A stretch of DNA of 14,106 nucleotides, taken from the NCBI GenBank assembly GCA_012032575.1, contig JAAUSP010000149.1, forward strand, positions 1 through 14,106, given 5' to 3'. This document shows, piece after piece, positions 7,091 through 13,282 of this stretch (the stretch's first letter is position 1; each line of letters opens with the position of its first letter). Source of the DNA: Anaerolineales bacterium. GTDB taxonomy: Bacteria > Chloroflexota > Anaerolineae > 4572-78 > J111. The notes below the pieces were generated by a model, which had not been told where the DNA came from, did no database searches, and worked only from the letters and a program-made list of their open reading frames with translations. Both the position numbers and the translations under genes were made by a program.

Positions 7091-8062
7091 ATGTTTAAGC
7101 TATTTCGTTATTTTGTTATTCTGGCAGTTTTTACTTTGCTGCTAGGGCAAAGTAGGCCCGTTGCGGCCCAAGAAAATTCTCTCTATGATCGGTTAGGGGG
7201 ACAACCAGCTATTCAGGCAGTGGTTGATGAATTTCTCAAGAATGTAGCGGCAGATGATCGGATCAACAGTTTTTTTGCAAACACCGACCTGACCCGGCTA
7301 AACAAGTTACTGGTGGAGCAGATCTGTGAGGCCAGTGGTGGACCTTGCAACTACAGCGGGCGCAGCATGCGCGAATCTCATGCCGGCCTGGGCATCACCG
7401 ATGCTGATTTCACGGCCCTGGTTGAAGATTTGGTTAAAGCCCTGGATACTTTTAGTGTGCCAGAACAGGAAAAGACCGAATTGTTAACCGCCTTGGGCGC
7501 AATGCAGCCGGATATTGTCAATGTGCCGGCCTTGCAGAGCGAACATGCGGCAGATGTGTCCACTGCGGCTGGGCCTTCTCTTTATGATCGGATGGGCGGT
7601 CAAGCGGCTATCCAGGCGGTTGTAGATGAATTTCTAAAGAACGTGGCTGCGGACAATCGCATCAACAAATTCTTTGCCAATACTGACCTGGCTCGCCTTA
7701 ACAAGCTGCTGGTTGAGCAGATTTGCCAGGGTAGCGGTGGACCCTGCATCTATACCGGGCGGAGCATGAAGGAATCGCACATGGGGCTGGGCATCAGCGA
7801 TGCCGACTTCAACGCCCTGGTTGAAGATTTGGTCAAAGCATTGGATACTTTTAATGTGCCTGAGCAGGAGCAAAACGATCTATTGAGTATCCTTGGGCCA
7901 ATGCAACCGGATATTGTGGAAACATCGGCCGCCCCTAGCGCTTTACCAGCTACAGGTGGTATGGTGGCCGATGTCCTTTCTAATGTTTGGACGCTACTCA
8001 CGGTCGGCATTGGGTTGCTAGTAGCAGGTTCATGGTTGGCTCGCAGAAGAGCGCAAGGGTAA
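7091..8062 (+). CDS. Exported tandem group-1 truncated haemoglobin with LPXTG wall anchor
   Basis: A 323-residue protein with a signal peptide (about 1-26, ending PVAAQ), two group-1 truncated haemoglobin domains (about 31-143 and 164-276), the sortase motif LPATGG (285-290), a membrane helix (about 298-317) and an RRR tail. By eye the two domains match at 93 of 113 positions. Each has LYDR(L/M)GG, the CD-corner FF, GGPC and the GRSM(R/K)ESHxGLGI motif, whose His (97 and 230) is the expected proximal haem ligand. Each also has a Cys pair (79/86 and 212/219) that could form a disulfide outside the cell. The usual TyrB10 position is Leu. Start: AAGGAGG (7078-7084) abuts the ATG at 7085 but sits 6 nt before the ATG at 7091, so 7091 is chosen. 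Likely roles are O2/NO/haem binding or redox sensing at the surface; the exact role is unknown. Confidence 0.88.
   Translation: MFKLFRYFVILAVFTLLLGQSRPVAAQENSLYDRLGGQPAIQAVVDEFLKNVAADDRINSFFANTDLTRLNKLLVEQICEASGGPCNYSGRSMRESHAGLGITDADFTALVEDLVKALDTFSVPEQEKTELLTALGAMQPDIVNVPALQSEHAADVSTAAGPSLYDRMGGQAAIQAVVDEFLKNVAADNRINKFFANTDLARLNKLLVEQICQGSGGPCIYTGRSMKESHMGLGISDADFNALVEDLVKALDTFNVPEQEQNDLLSILGPMQPDIVETSAAPSALPATGGMVADVLSNVWTLLTVGIGLLVAGSWLARRRAQG
7178..7918 (+). repeat. In-gene tandem duplication of the globin domain
   Basis: The coding segments at about 7178-7519 and 7577-7918 encode the two globin domains, offset by 399 bp (133 residues). High protein identity, with many synonymous changes at DNA level, points to a duplication that has been maintained under selection and is not very recent. 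Confidence 0.85.
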
Positions 8063-8095
8063 TGGTTTAGTCAAATTTTGTTTCAATCCTTAAAT

Positions 8096-8135
8096 AAAAA
8101 TGGCGCTCTTCGCAGCTAAAAGAGCGCCATTTTTT
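8096..8135. terminator. Strong intrinsic terminator between globin gene and hemA
   Basis: AAAAATGGCGCTCTT (8096-8110) pairs perfectly over 15 bp with AAGAGCGCCATTTTT (8120-8134) around a 9-nt loop. It has A-runs and T-runs on the two sides, so it could work in both directions. It begins 33 nt after the globin stop and ends just before the hemA ribosome-binding site. Confidence 0.88.
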
Positions 8136-8151
8136 ATGAGGTAAGTTCGAA

Positions 8152-9438
8152 GTGAATATCATATTAATTGGACTAAGTTATAAAACAGCTCCCATCGAAA
8201 TCAGAGAGAAAGTTACCTTCACTCCAGTTACGCTGCGTTCGGCCCTCACTCATTTTGATAGCACCCACTCCCAGGCTCATCTTGCTGAGGTACATGAAGG
8301 AGTCATTCTGTCCACCTGCAATCGGTTGGAAATTTATGCGGGGGTAAGTCAGCTAGAGATTGCTGCAAAAGCGCTGGCGGGTTTCCTGAGCCAATCGAGT
8401 GGTATGGCCGAAGAACTTATATCAAAATATCTTTACCTTTATCAGAATGATGAGGCAATATGTCATCTGCTCCGGGTAGCAGCCGGTTTGGACTCGCTGG
8501 TTTTGGGTGAGCCGCAAATTTTGGGCCAGATTACCCAAGCCTATGAAGCGGCTCTGGCGCAAGGGGCAGCGGGTACGGTCTTGTCGGCTCTATTTCGGGC
8601 GGCCATCCATACTGGCAAGCGTGTTCGCACCGAGACGGCTATTGGCCTGAATCCGGCCTCCGTGAGTTCGGTGGCGGCCAATCTGGCCGGACAGTTATGG
8701 GGCGATTTATCGTCAAAACGAGTGTTGTTAATTGGCGCAGGGAAAATGGGCGCGATGGCTATTGGGGCGCTGGTCAAACGGGGTGTTTCAAATATAGTCG
8801 TGACTAATCGCACCTATGAACACGCGCTGCAACTGGCCCAAACCTGGGGGGGCCGGGCAGTCAGCTTTCAGCAGCTTCTTACAGGATTGGGGGAGGCTGA
8901 TATTATACTCACCTCGACCGGCGCACCTCATCCCATCCTCAATCGAACGCTGCTGGCTCCAGTGATGGCGGTTCGCCCGGAACAGCCCTTGCTTATCCTG
9001 GATATTGCGGTACCCCGCGATGTTGACCCTGATGTTGTTCAAATACCCAACGTGTGCTTGTACGATATTGACGACCTTCAAGGCCAGGCTGAACACAATC
9101 TGCGGGAGCGTCAGGCAGAAGTTCCGCTGGCTCAGGCCATTGTCGAGGCCGAGCTGGCTCAATTCCTCAACTGGTTTTCGTCGCTGGATGCTGTTTCCAC
9201 CATTGCCGCTTTGCGCCGGCAGGCTGAGCAATGGCGTGAAGTTGAATTGGATCGTCTCTTTAAACGGATGCAGTTAAATGAACGGGAGCAGGAGTTAGTG
9301 GCGACGATGAGTCACCGGCTGGTCAATAAAATTCTGCACGAACCAACCTTATGCCTAAAAAAGGAAACGGCCAACGGTAATGGCGCAACTTATATCTCGG
9401 CGATGCGCCAACTCTTTGCCCTGGATGCTTCGCGGTGA
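8152..9438 (+). CDS. hemA: Glutamyl-tRNA reductase
   Basis: Catalyses NADPH-dependent reduction of glutamyl-tRNA(Glu) to glutamate-1-semialdehyde, the committed first step of C5-pathway tetrapyrrole synthesis (haem, B12 and others). At 428 residues it has normal length. The catalytic domain contains GLSYKTAPIEIRE and STCNRLE (54-60) with the catalytic Cys56. GEPQILGQ (119-126) follows, then the NADPH-binding Rossmann domain with GAGKMG (195-200), and the C-terminal helical dimerisation domain. The start is a GTG at 8152, giving the family's usual beginning, with GAGG at 8138-8141. That ribosome-binding site lies only 3 nt beyond the preceding terminator, so there is no room for a separate promoter after it. 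No other hem genes follow. The last 49 nt are overlapped by a convergent minus-strand gene. Confidence 0.96.
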   Translation: MNIILIGLSYKTAPIEIREKVTFTPVTLRSALTHFDSTHSQAHLAEVHEGVILSTCNRLEIYAGVSQLEIAAKALAGFLSQSSGMAEELISKYLYLYQNDEAICHLLRVAAGLDSLVLGEPQILGQITQAYEAALAQGAAGTVLSALFRAAIHTGKRVRTETAIGLNPASVSSVAANLAGQLWGDLSSKRVLLIGAGKMGAMAIGALVKRGVSNIVVTNRTYEHALQLAQTWGGRAVSFQQLLTGLGEADIILTSTGAPHPILNRTLLAPVMAVRPEQPLLILDIAVPRDVDPDVVQIPNVCLYDIDDLQGQAEHNLRERQAEVPLAQAIVEAELAQFLNWFSSLDAVSTIAALRRQAEQWREVELDRLFKRMQLNEREQELVATMSHRLVNKILHEPTLCLKKETANGNGATYISAMRQLFALDASR

Positions 9439-9839
9439 AGCCCGGACTCGCCCCGGAGATTAGGATCAAATTCCGGGCTGGATGCGACCGGTTCATTTTC
9501 TGCAAGCATTTTCGGTTCAGCCGCCGCGTAATAACGCAGCAGCATCCCAGCTACAAAAATTGGTCCAAAGTAGCTGCCGATGATAGCACCGGAGAGAACT
9601 GTCGCCGCCAGACTGCTACCTCCATCAAACATCACACTGGTCAGTATGCCAATGATGCCCCCCAAAATCGCCCCCACTAGCCCGTGCGCCAGACTGTAGC
9701 AAATACCGATAATGGCGACAAATATGGCTTGATCAGACAGCTTTTGGCTAAACTTGCCGCCATTTTCTTTGACGACAAACACCGCGGTCACCGCGGTGGC
9801 GGTCATTGCCCAGCCAATAACCCCACCAATACCGATCAT
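9390..9839 (-). CDS. Small integral membrane protein of unknown function
   Basis: Not a family I recognise. From ATG 9839 it has 149 residues: a glycine-rich first membrane segment (about 1-23), a charged loop with KENGGKFSQKLSD, one long or two short segments in AIIGICYSLAHGLVGAILGG and onward (about 38-68), another around SSLAATVLSGAIIGSYFGPIF (about 75-102), then a polar cytoplasm-like tail. It follows the anti-sigma-like gene with overlap-scale spacing (stop TGA 9841-9843, ATG at 9839), so the two are probably co-translated. A GTG at 9851 is an alternative start, but its GGAGG would lie only 1 nt away. The 3' end overlaps hemA in the opposite direction by 49 nt. Glycine-zipper-like text suggests a small pore or packing helix bundle, which is speculation. 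Confidence 0.68.
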   Translation of the reverse strand: MIGIGGVIGWAMTATAVTAVFVVKENGGKFSQKLSDQAIFVAIIGICYSLAHGLVGAILGGIIGILTSVMFDGGSSLAATVLSGAIIGSYFGPIFVAGMLLRYYAAAEPKMLAENEPVASSPEFDPNLRGESGLHREASRAKSWRIAEI

Positions 9840-9840
9840 C

Positions 9841-10101
9841 TCAGGCAGCACGCCTCCGTTCCTCCAAATCGGCTTGCACCCGCGCCATCAGCGTCGCTTT
9901 GGGCAGATTAGATAATGCAGTAAACGAGGGCGCCGAAACAAAGGACGCCATCATCTGCTCAACTTGATACAACCAGCCCCTAAGTTCGTAATGTTCAATG
10001 AGGTAGGCATCTATCGCCAGCATTTCTTCTGGCTCCAAAGCGCCCTGCACAAAGGTGGGCAGCATGGCCATGATTTGGGTATGAGTAAAATTGGTCTTCA
10101 T
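9841..10101 (-). CDS. Small anti-sigma-like protein without zinc ligands
   Basis: An 86-residue soluble protein. Its core, MLPTFVQGALEPEEMLAIDA followed by YLIEHYELRGWLYQVE, looks like the N-terminal region of zinc-finger anti-sigma factors (a form like LPAYVLGALDPEEARAVEAHLxxC), in which the His-x3-Cys-x2-Cys part is absent (HYELRGW here). No sigma-factor gene is next to it. It is first in a two-gene unit with the membrane protein, so the pair may act as a soluble binding domain and membrane partner. A clear promoter lies upstream; no good ribosome-binding site is visible before ATG 10101. The anti-sigma relation is inferred from pattern only. Confidence 0.65.
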   Translation of the reverse strand: MKTNFTHTQIMAMLPTFVQGALEPEEMLAIDAYLIEHYELRGWLYQVEQMMASFVSAPSFTALSNLPKATLMARVQADLEERRRAA

Positions 10102-10144
10102 ATTGACACATCAGTTTTAGTAGATATTTATTGATAATATTATT

Positions 10145-10198
10145 ATTTGCAAATATTCGCAATTTAATTATTATATACGCCAGTAATTTCTTTGTAAA
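10145..10198 (-). promoter_or_regulatory. Sigma-70 promoter with overlapping palindrome, minus strand
   Basis: Read on the minus strand, TTTACA (10198-10193), a 17-nt spacer and TATAAT (10175-10170) form a good promoter for the anti-sigma-like gene. Immediately downstream, covering roughly the transcription start, is TTGCGAATATTTGCAA (10162-10147), a 16-bp palindrome with one mismatch that nearly matches the palindrome of the globin leader. The position is typical for a repressor site. Confidence 0.6.
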
Positions 10199-10269
10199 AT
10201 TTTGAAATGCTTGCTTGTTAATTTGATTGACTAATCCAATCCTTGAGTGGAAAAAACCAAGTTTATCAG

Positions 10270-11139
10270 ATGAAAATAGCCTACTTTGATTGTTTTGCCG
10301 GGATCAGTGGTGACATGGTGATCGGGGCGCTGCTCGACCTGGGGCTTGACCCGGCAGTTCTGGAATACGAACTGTGCAAATTACCTTTAGAGGGGTATCG
10401 GCTTCAGGTATCCAGGGTGGAGAAGTGCGGGATCCAGACCACCCACTTTCAAGTCATACTGACCGACGCTACAGGTGAACACCTTGCCGATGCCGAATTT
10501 CAGGAGGTGGAGCAGCCGGCTGAGACTCATCACCCTCATCACCACACTCAGCACGCCCATCCCCATCGTTCGCTGACAGAGATTATCAGGCTCATCCAAG
10601 ACAGCCACCTCTCTGCTGCGGTTAAATCTACTGCCTGTCAGATTTTTACTCGCCTGGGTCAGGCCGAAGCCCGCGTGCATGGCGTCTCATTGGAGCAGGT
10701 TCATTTCCACGAGGTGGGTGGAATTGACGCTATTGTGGATATTGTCGGCGCGGCGATTGGTCTGGAACAATTGGGGCTGGAACGAATTTATGCATCGCCG
10801 CTGCATCTGGGGTCCGGTTTTGTCCGTTGTGCCCATGGCCTGTTTCCGGTTCCGGCTCCGGCCACAGCCAATCTGATCGCCGGAGTCCCGGTCTACAGCA
10901 GCGCGGTTAAGGGTGAATTAGTCACCCCGACCGGTGCGGCCATCATCACGACCCTGGCGCAACAGTTTGGTCCCCTGCCGGCTATGGTCATTCAGGCGAC
11001 CGGCTATGGCGCTGGCAGCCGGGATCGGGAAATTCCCAATGTCCTACGGGTCTTTCTGGGATACCGGAAGATAATAGATCAAGAAAGCCGAAATTTGACA
11101 AGCGAGTGTACTACTCCTATACTGAGCCTAACTCAATAG
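10270..11139 (+). CDS. larC: LarC1-type nickel insertion protein (LarC2 domain missing)
   Basis: Belongs to the LarC (DUF111) family, which inserts nickel into the pyridinium bisthiocarboxylate nucleotide to make the nickel-pincer cofactor of lactate racemase and relatives. The 289 residues show the family start MKIAYFDCFAGISGDM, the metal-rich insert ETHHPHHHTQHAHPH (about 86-99), VHFHEVGGIDAIVDIVG (about 144-160), ELVTPTGAAI and GYGAGSRDREIPNVLRV. The match then ends. Full LarC has a further C-terminal LarC2 domain, which carries the CTP-binding site. In some lactobacilli it is joined by programmed frameshifting. Here no LarC2 text is seen in any frame: a B12 riboswitch begins within a few bases of the stop. 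ATG 10270 fits the family start; an in-frame TTG at 10243 is possible but adds nine unmatched residues. larB and larE are not in the window. Confidence 0.85.
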   Translation: MKIAYFDCFAGISGDMVIGALLDLGLDPAVLEYELCKLPLEGYRLQVSRVEKCGIQTTHFQVILTDATGEHLADAEFQEVEQPAETHHPHHHTQHAHPHRSLTEIIRLIQDSHLSAAVKSTACQIFTRLGQAEARVHGVSLEQVHFHEVGGIDAIVDIVGAAIGLEQLGLERIYASPLHLGSGFVRCAHGLFPVPAPATANLIAGVPVYSSAVKGELVTPTGAAIITTLAQQFGPLPAMVIQATGYGAGSRDREIPNVLRVFLGYRKIIDQESRNLTSECTTPILSLTQ

Positions 11140-11140
11140 T

Positions 11141-11365
11141 CCTGCTCAGGCACCCGTCGCCCCGGATGGCGCGGGTGGTAACGGCGAAGCCGGTGTAAGT
11201 CCGGCGCTGTCCCGCAACTGTAATACCGATTTACGATTTACAATTTACGATTTACGATTATTGCTTCCACAAGATCAATCGTAAATCTAAAATCGCAAAT
11301 CGGTAAAGCCAGGTCGCCCGCCTGAGTTATGCATCCAGGAGCCTTCGCGGTCAAGGGGTGATGCC
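11141..11365 (+). promoter_or_regulatory. Cobalamin (B12) riboswitch
   Basis: Conserved parts in order: CTCAGGCACCC, a GC-rich P3 hairpin (CACCCG...CGGGTG), GCCGGTGTAAGTCCGGCGCTG, CCCGCAACTGTAA, a long variable arm, and the B12-box-like AAGCCAGGTCGCCCGCCTGAG (11306-11326 region). The 5' CTCAGG (11145-11150) and 3' CCTGAG pair as the closing helix. GCATC...GATGC (11331-11363) then forms the downstream stem-loop expected to take part in ligand-dependent folding. With the terminator at 11386-11416 it should turn off the following genes when B12 is plentiful. It starts about 2 nt after the larC stop. Confidence 0.93.
11225..11304. repeat. AT-rich inverted-repeat insertion in the riboswitch variable arm
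   Basis: ACCGATTTACGATTT (11225-11239) pairs with AAATCGCAAATCGGT (11290-11304) with one mismatch. Inside it, GATTTACGATT (11249-11259) pairs exactly with AATCGTAAATC (11277-11287). The segment is built of reiterated GATTTAC words and is far more AT-rich than the riboswitch around it. It replaces the normally short variable helix between CAACTGTAA and the B12 box, so the flanking conserved core is preserved. Confidence 0.8.
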
Positions 11366-11385
11366 TCAAGTTTGTTGCTTTCGTA

Positions 11386-11416
11386 CACCTCCTGCACCTC
11401 GTGGGAGGTGTTTTTT
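11386..11416 (+). terminator. Riboswitch-controlled intrinsic terminator
   Basis: CACCTCC (11386-11392) or, alternatively, CACCTC (11395-11400) can pair with the single right arm GGAGGTG (11404-11410), followed by six T (11411-11416). Both give an intrinsic terminator immediately after the B12 aptamer. The two competing left arms are an unusual detail. Confidence 0.8.
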
Positions 11417-11489
11417 GTGGGTTGACTCCCTTTCGCCGCGCCTGGCCCTGGTTGATTTTACCTTTTGCGCGAGACGAAAGGAGTAATTT

Positions 11490-11903
11490 ATGCCCTCGCC
11501 CAGCTTCAAGCGTAGTTTTTCACCGCTGTCTCTAACAACCTCGCCGGCAAAAAGACTGGCCCTGCCCCGTCCAGGCAAATTACCGACGTTTGACGACCTG
11601 GTTAACCTGGTTTGGGTAAGTATCCTCTGGGAAATGCCGGTCGGCATTTTGTGCCTGACTCAGGAGAGTTTAGATTTATGGACTGGCTGGCTGGAGCGTT
11701 TCCCGGCCGGGCTACCGGCCCTCGACGTGCTTGATATCAATCAAGCCACGTTGGCAGATTGGCAGGCGTTTCTGCGTGACCAGTCCTACGATGTCACCCT
11801 GCTGCATGGCGCTTCCGCCGAGTTACAGGCCAACCGGCTGTCCATACCTTACGTTATGGCCCTGGTGAATGCCGCGCCCGACGGCGTCATTGTATTGGCC
11901 TGA
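11490..11903 (+). CDS. Unrecognised protein, first gene under B12 riboswitch control
   Basis: A 137-residue protein I do not recognise. ATG 11490 is preceded by AAAGGAG with a 6-nt gap, so it is very likely translated. The first 30 residues are Ser/Pro/Lys-rich and probably disordered. From about residue 33 (TFDDLVNLVWVSILWEMPVG) it looks like a compact alpha/beta protein with alternating hydrophobic strands and amphipathic helices, ending VMALVNAAPDGVIVLA. There is one Cys (in GILCLT) and one His (in LLHGAS), no membrane helix and no signal peptide. It lies between the riboswitch terminator and cbiM on the same strand, so its expression should fall when B12 is abundant. That implies a role in cobalt or cobamide supply or a B12-independent function, but no activity can be assigned. 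Confidence 0.75.
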   Translation: MPSPSFKRSFSPLSLTTSPAKRLALPRPGKLPTFDDLVNLVWVSILWEMPVGILCLTQESLDLWTGWLERFPAGLPALDVLDINQATLADWQAFLRDQSYDVTLLHGASAELQANRLSIPYVMALVNAAPDGVIVLA

Positions 11904-11974
11904 AGTTGGACGGTATTGTCTCTTTGGTCTTATTCATCCTAACCCGAACAAGCCGGAACCAAATAGGTTTTTTC

Positions 11975-12037
11975 GCCACGAATTACACGAATTTCACCAA
12001 AAAGATTTTTGTGCCGCAGGTTCGTGTAATTCGTGGC
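11975..12037. repeat. Perfect 17-bp inverted repeat before cbiM
   Basis: GCCACGAATTACACGAA (11975-11991) and TTCGTGTAATTCGTGGC (12021-12037) are exact reverse complements around a 29-nt loop. No T-run follows the right arm. From memory, CACGAATTACACGAATT is a word of widespread intergenic repeats in several environmental phyla. It lies within the mRNA that should join the unknown gene to cbiM. Confidence 0.8.
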
Positions 12038-12105
12038 AAAGTTCTTGCTCAATGGGCAAGGATTCAATTGCTTAGGGTCTAATCAATATTTGAAGGAGAG
12101 AAAAA

Positions 12106-12876
12106 ATGAATCTATTCCGTCTGTCCATTCTATGGAAAAGGGCCGGCTGGCTGCTACTGGCCTTGCTGCTTGTCAGCGCTCAGGCAGCCTGGGCCAAACC
12201 ACCAGCGATGCACATTATGGAGGGCTTTTTACCGCCGGTCTGGTGTGTTGTCTGGTTTGCGGTCGCCATTCCGTTTTGGGTCATCGGCTTTCGTCACATC
12301 AGCCGGTTGGTTGCCCAAAAACCGGAGACCCGGCTGCTGCTCGGATTAGCCGGCGCGTTTGCCTTTGTCCTCAGCGCCCTCAAAATCCCCAGCGTGACCG
12401 GTTCCAGCAGCCATCCGACCGGGACCGGTCTGGGAGCAATTCTATTCGGGCCAACGGTGATGAGTGTGCTGGGCGGCATTGTGCTGCTGTTCCAGGCTTT
12501 GCTGCTGGCGCATGGCGGTTTGACCACGTTAGGCGCAAACACCGTCAGTATGGCCATTGCCGGGCCGTTGGTCGCCTGGGGCATCTGGGTCGGCCTGAAG
12601 GATCGTGCGCCGTTATGGTTGACCGTTTTCCTGGCAGCAGCCCTGGCCGATTTACTGACCTACGTCGTCACCTCGGTTCAACTGGCCCTGGCCTATCCCG
12701 ATCCGATGGGGGGCTTTGTGGCCTCGTTTATCAAATTTGGCACGATTTTTGCTGTTACCCAAATTCCGCTGGCCATCAGCGAGGGCATTTTAACCGTGCT
12801 GATCTTTAATGCCCTGCGCAGCAATGCCCCGGTAGAGTTAAAAACGCTGGGGGTAGAAGTCGTTCCGGCAAATTAA
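12106..12876 (+). CDS. cbiM: Cobalt ECF transporter substrate-binding membrane subunit CbiM
   Basis: The S component of the CbiMNQO energy-coupling-factor importer, which binds Co2+ from outside for B12 synthesis. Its 256 residues start with a signal peptide (about 1-30, ending QAAWA). The family metal site follows: [10 protein letters not shown], with Met35-His36, which must become the mature N-terminus, and the conserved [12 protein letters not shown] with His103. Further membrane helices follow, with [19 protein letters not shown] and the C-terminal [12 protein letters not shown], both typical. Predicted signal cleavage after AWA would leave KPPA before Met35; family knowledge says cleavage should expose Met-His, so the true site is probably after Ala34. 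The start is supported by AAGGAGAG. B12 riboswitch control upstream supports cobalt over nickel. Confidence 0.93.
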   Translation: MNLFRLSILWKRAGWLLLALLLVSAQAAWAKPPAMHIMEGFLPPVWCVVWFAVAIPFWVIGFRHISRLVAQKPETRLLLGLAGAFAFVLSALKIPSVTGSSSHPTGTGLGAILFGPTVMSVLGGIVLLFQALLLAHGGLTTLGANTVSMAIAGPLVAWGIWVGLKDRAPLWLTVFLAAALADLLTYVVTSVQLALAYPDPMGGFVASFIKFGTIFAVTQIPLAISEGILTVLIFNALRSNAPVELKTLGVEVVPAN

Positions 12877-12905
12877 GGTTTGATTTATTAAGATGGGAGA
12901 CAAAA

Positions 12906-13217
12906 ATGATCAAAAATGCATCAACCCCGACCAAATCCGACCAGAAGGGTACGACCTGGCTGCTGCTTGCGCTCGTGGTGATACTGGCTGTCATTCCTCT
13001 GTTTCTCCACCCCGGCTCCGAGTTTGGCGGAGCCGATGGCCAGGCTGAGGAGGTGATTGCCGAAATCAACCCGGAGGTGCAGCCCTGGTTTGAACCCATC
13101 TGGTCACCGCCGGGCGGGGAAACGGAAAGTCTGCTCTTTGCCCTCCAGGCAGCCCTGGGAGCCGGGGTCATTGGCTACTTTTTTGGCTTGAAAGGGGGGG
13201 AACAACGGGCAAAATAA
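12906..13217 (+). CDS. cbiN: Cobalt ECF transporter accessory subunit CbiN
   Basis: Small membrane partner of CbiM, needed for metal loading. It has 103 residues, two membrane helices (about 17-35 and 80-96) and an extracytoplasmic loop of about 44 residues with EEVIAEINPEVQPWFEPIW, the CbiN signature, followed by GETESLLFALQAALGAGVIGY. It lies 29 bp after cbiM and is preceded by GGGAGA. The cbiQ and cbiO genes that normally follow are not present: a GC-rich hairpin and a DUF169 gene come next. Confidence 0.92.
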   Translation: MIKNASTPTKSDQKGTTWLLLALVVILAVIPLFLHPGSEFGGADGQAEEVIAEINPEVQPWFEPIWSPPGGETESLLFALQAALGAGVIGYFFGLKGGEQRAK

Positions 13218-13237
13218 TAACTTCAACTGAATGAAGC

Positions 13238-13282
13238 GAGAGGACGCCGGCTATGACTTGGCCGGTCCGACGGCGTCCTCTC
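13238..13282. terminator. GC-rich 12-bp hairpin after cbiN, possible operon end
   Basis: GAGAGGACGCCG (13238-13249) and CGGCGTCCTCTC (13271-13282) are exact reverse complements around a 21-nt loop, 20 nt after the cbiN stop. The place and strength suit a transcription end, but no T-run follows, so it may serve as a 3'-end stabiliser or be factor-dependent. Confidence 0.55.

Noticed and set aside
11100..11200. A LarC2 domain joined by frameshifting, as in lactobacilli
   Set aside because: No LarC2-like text is found in any frame after 11100; the region is a cobalamin riboswitch.
12033..12809. Long open frame overlapping cbiM in another frame
   Set aside because: Its translation is low-complexity shadow text, while the cbiM frame has clear family motifs, a signal peptide and a ribosome-binding site.
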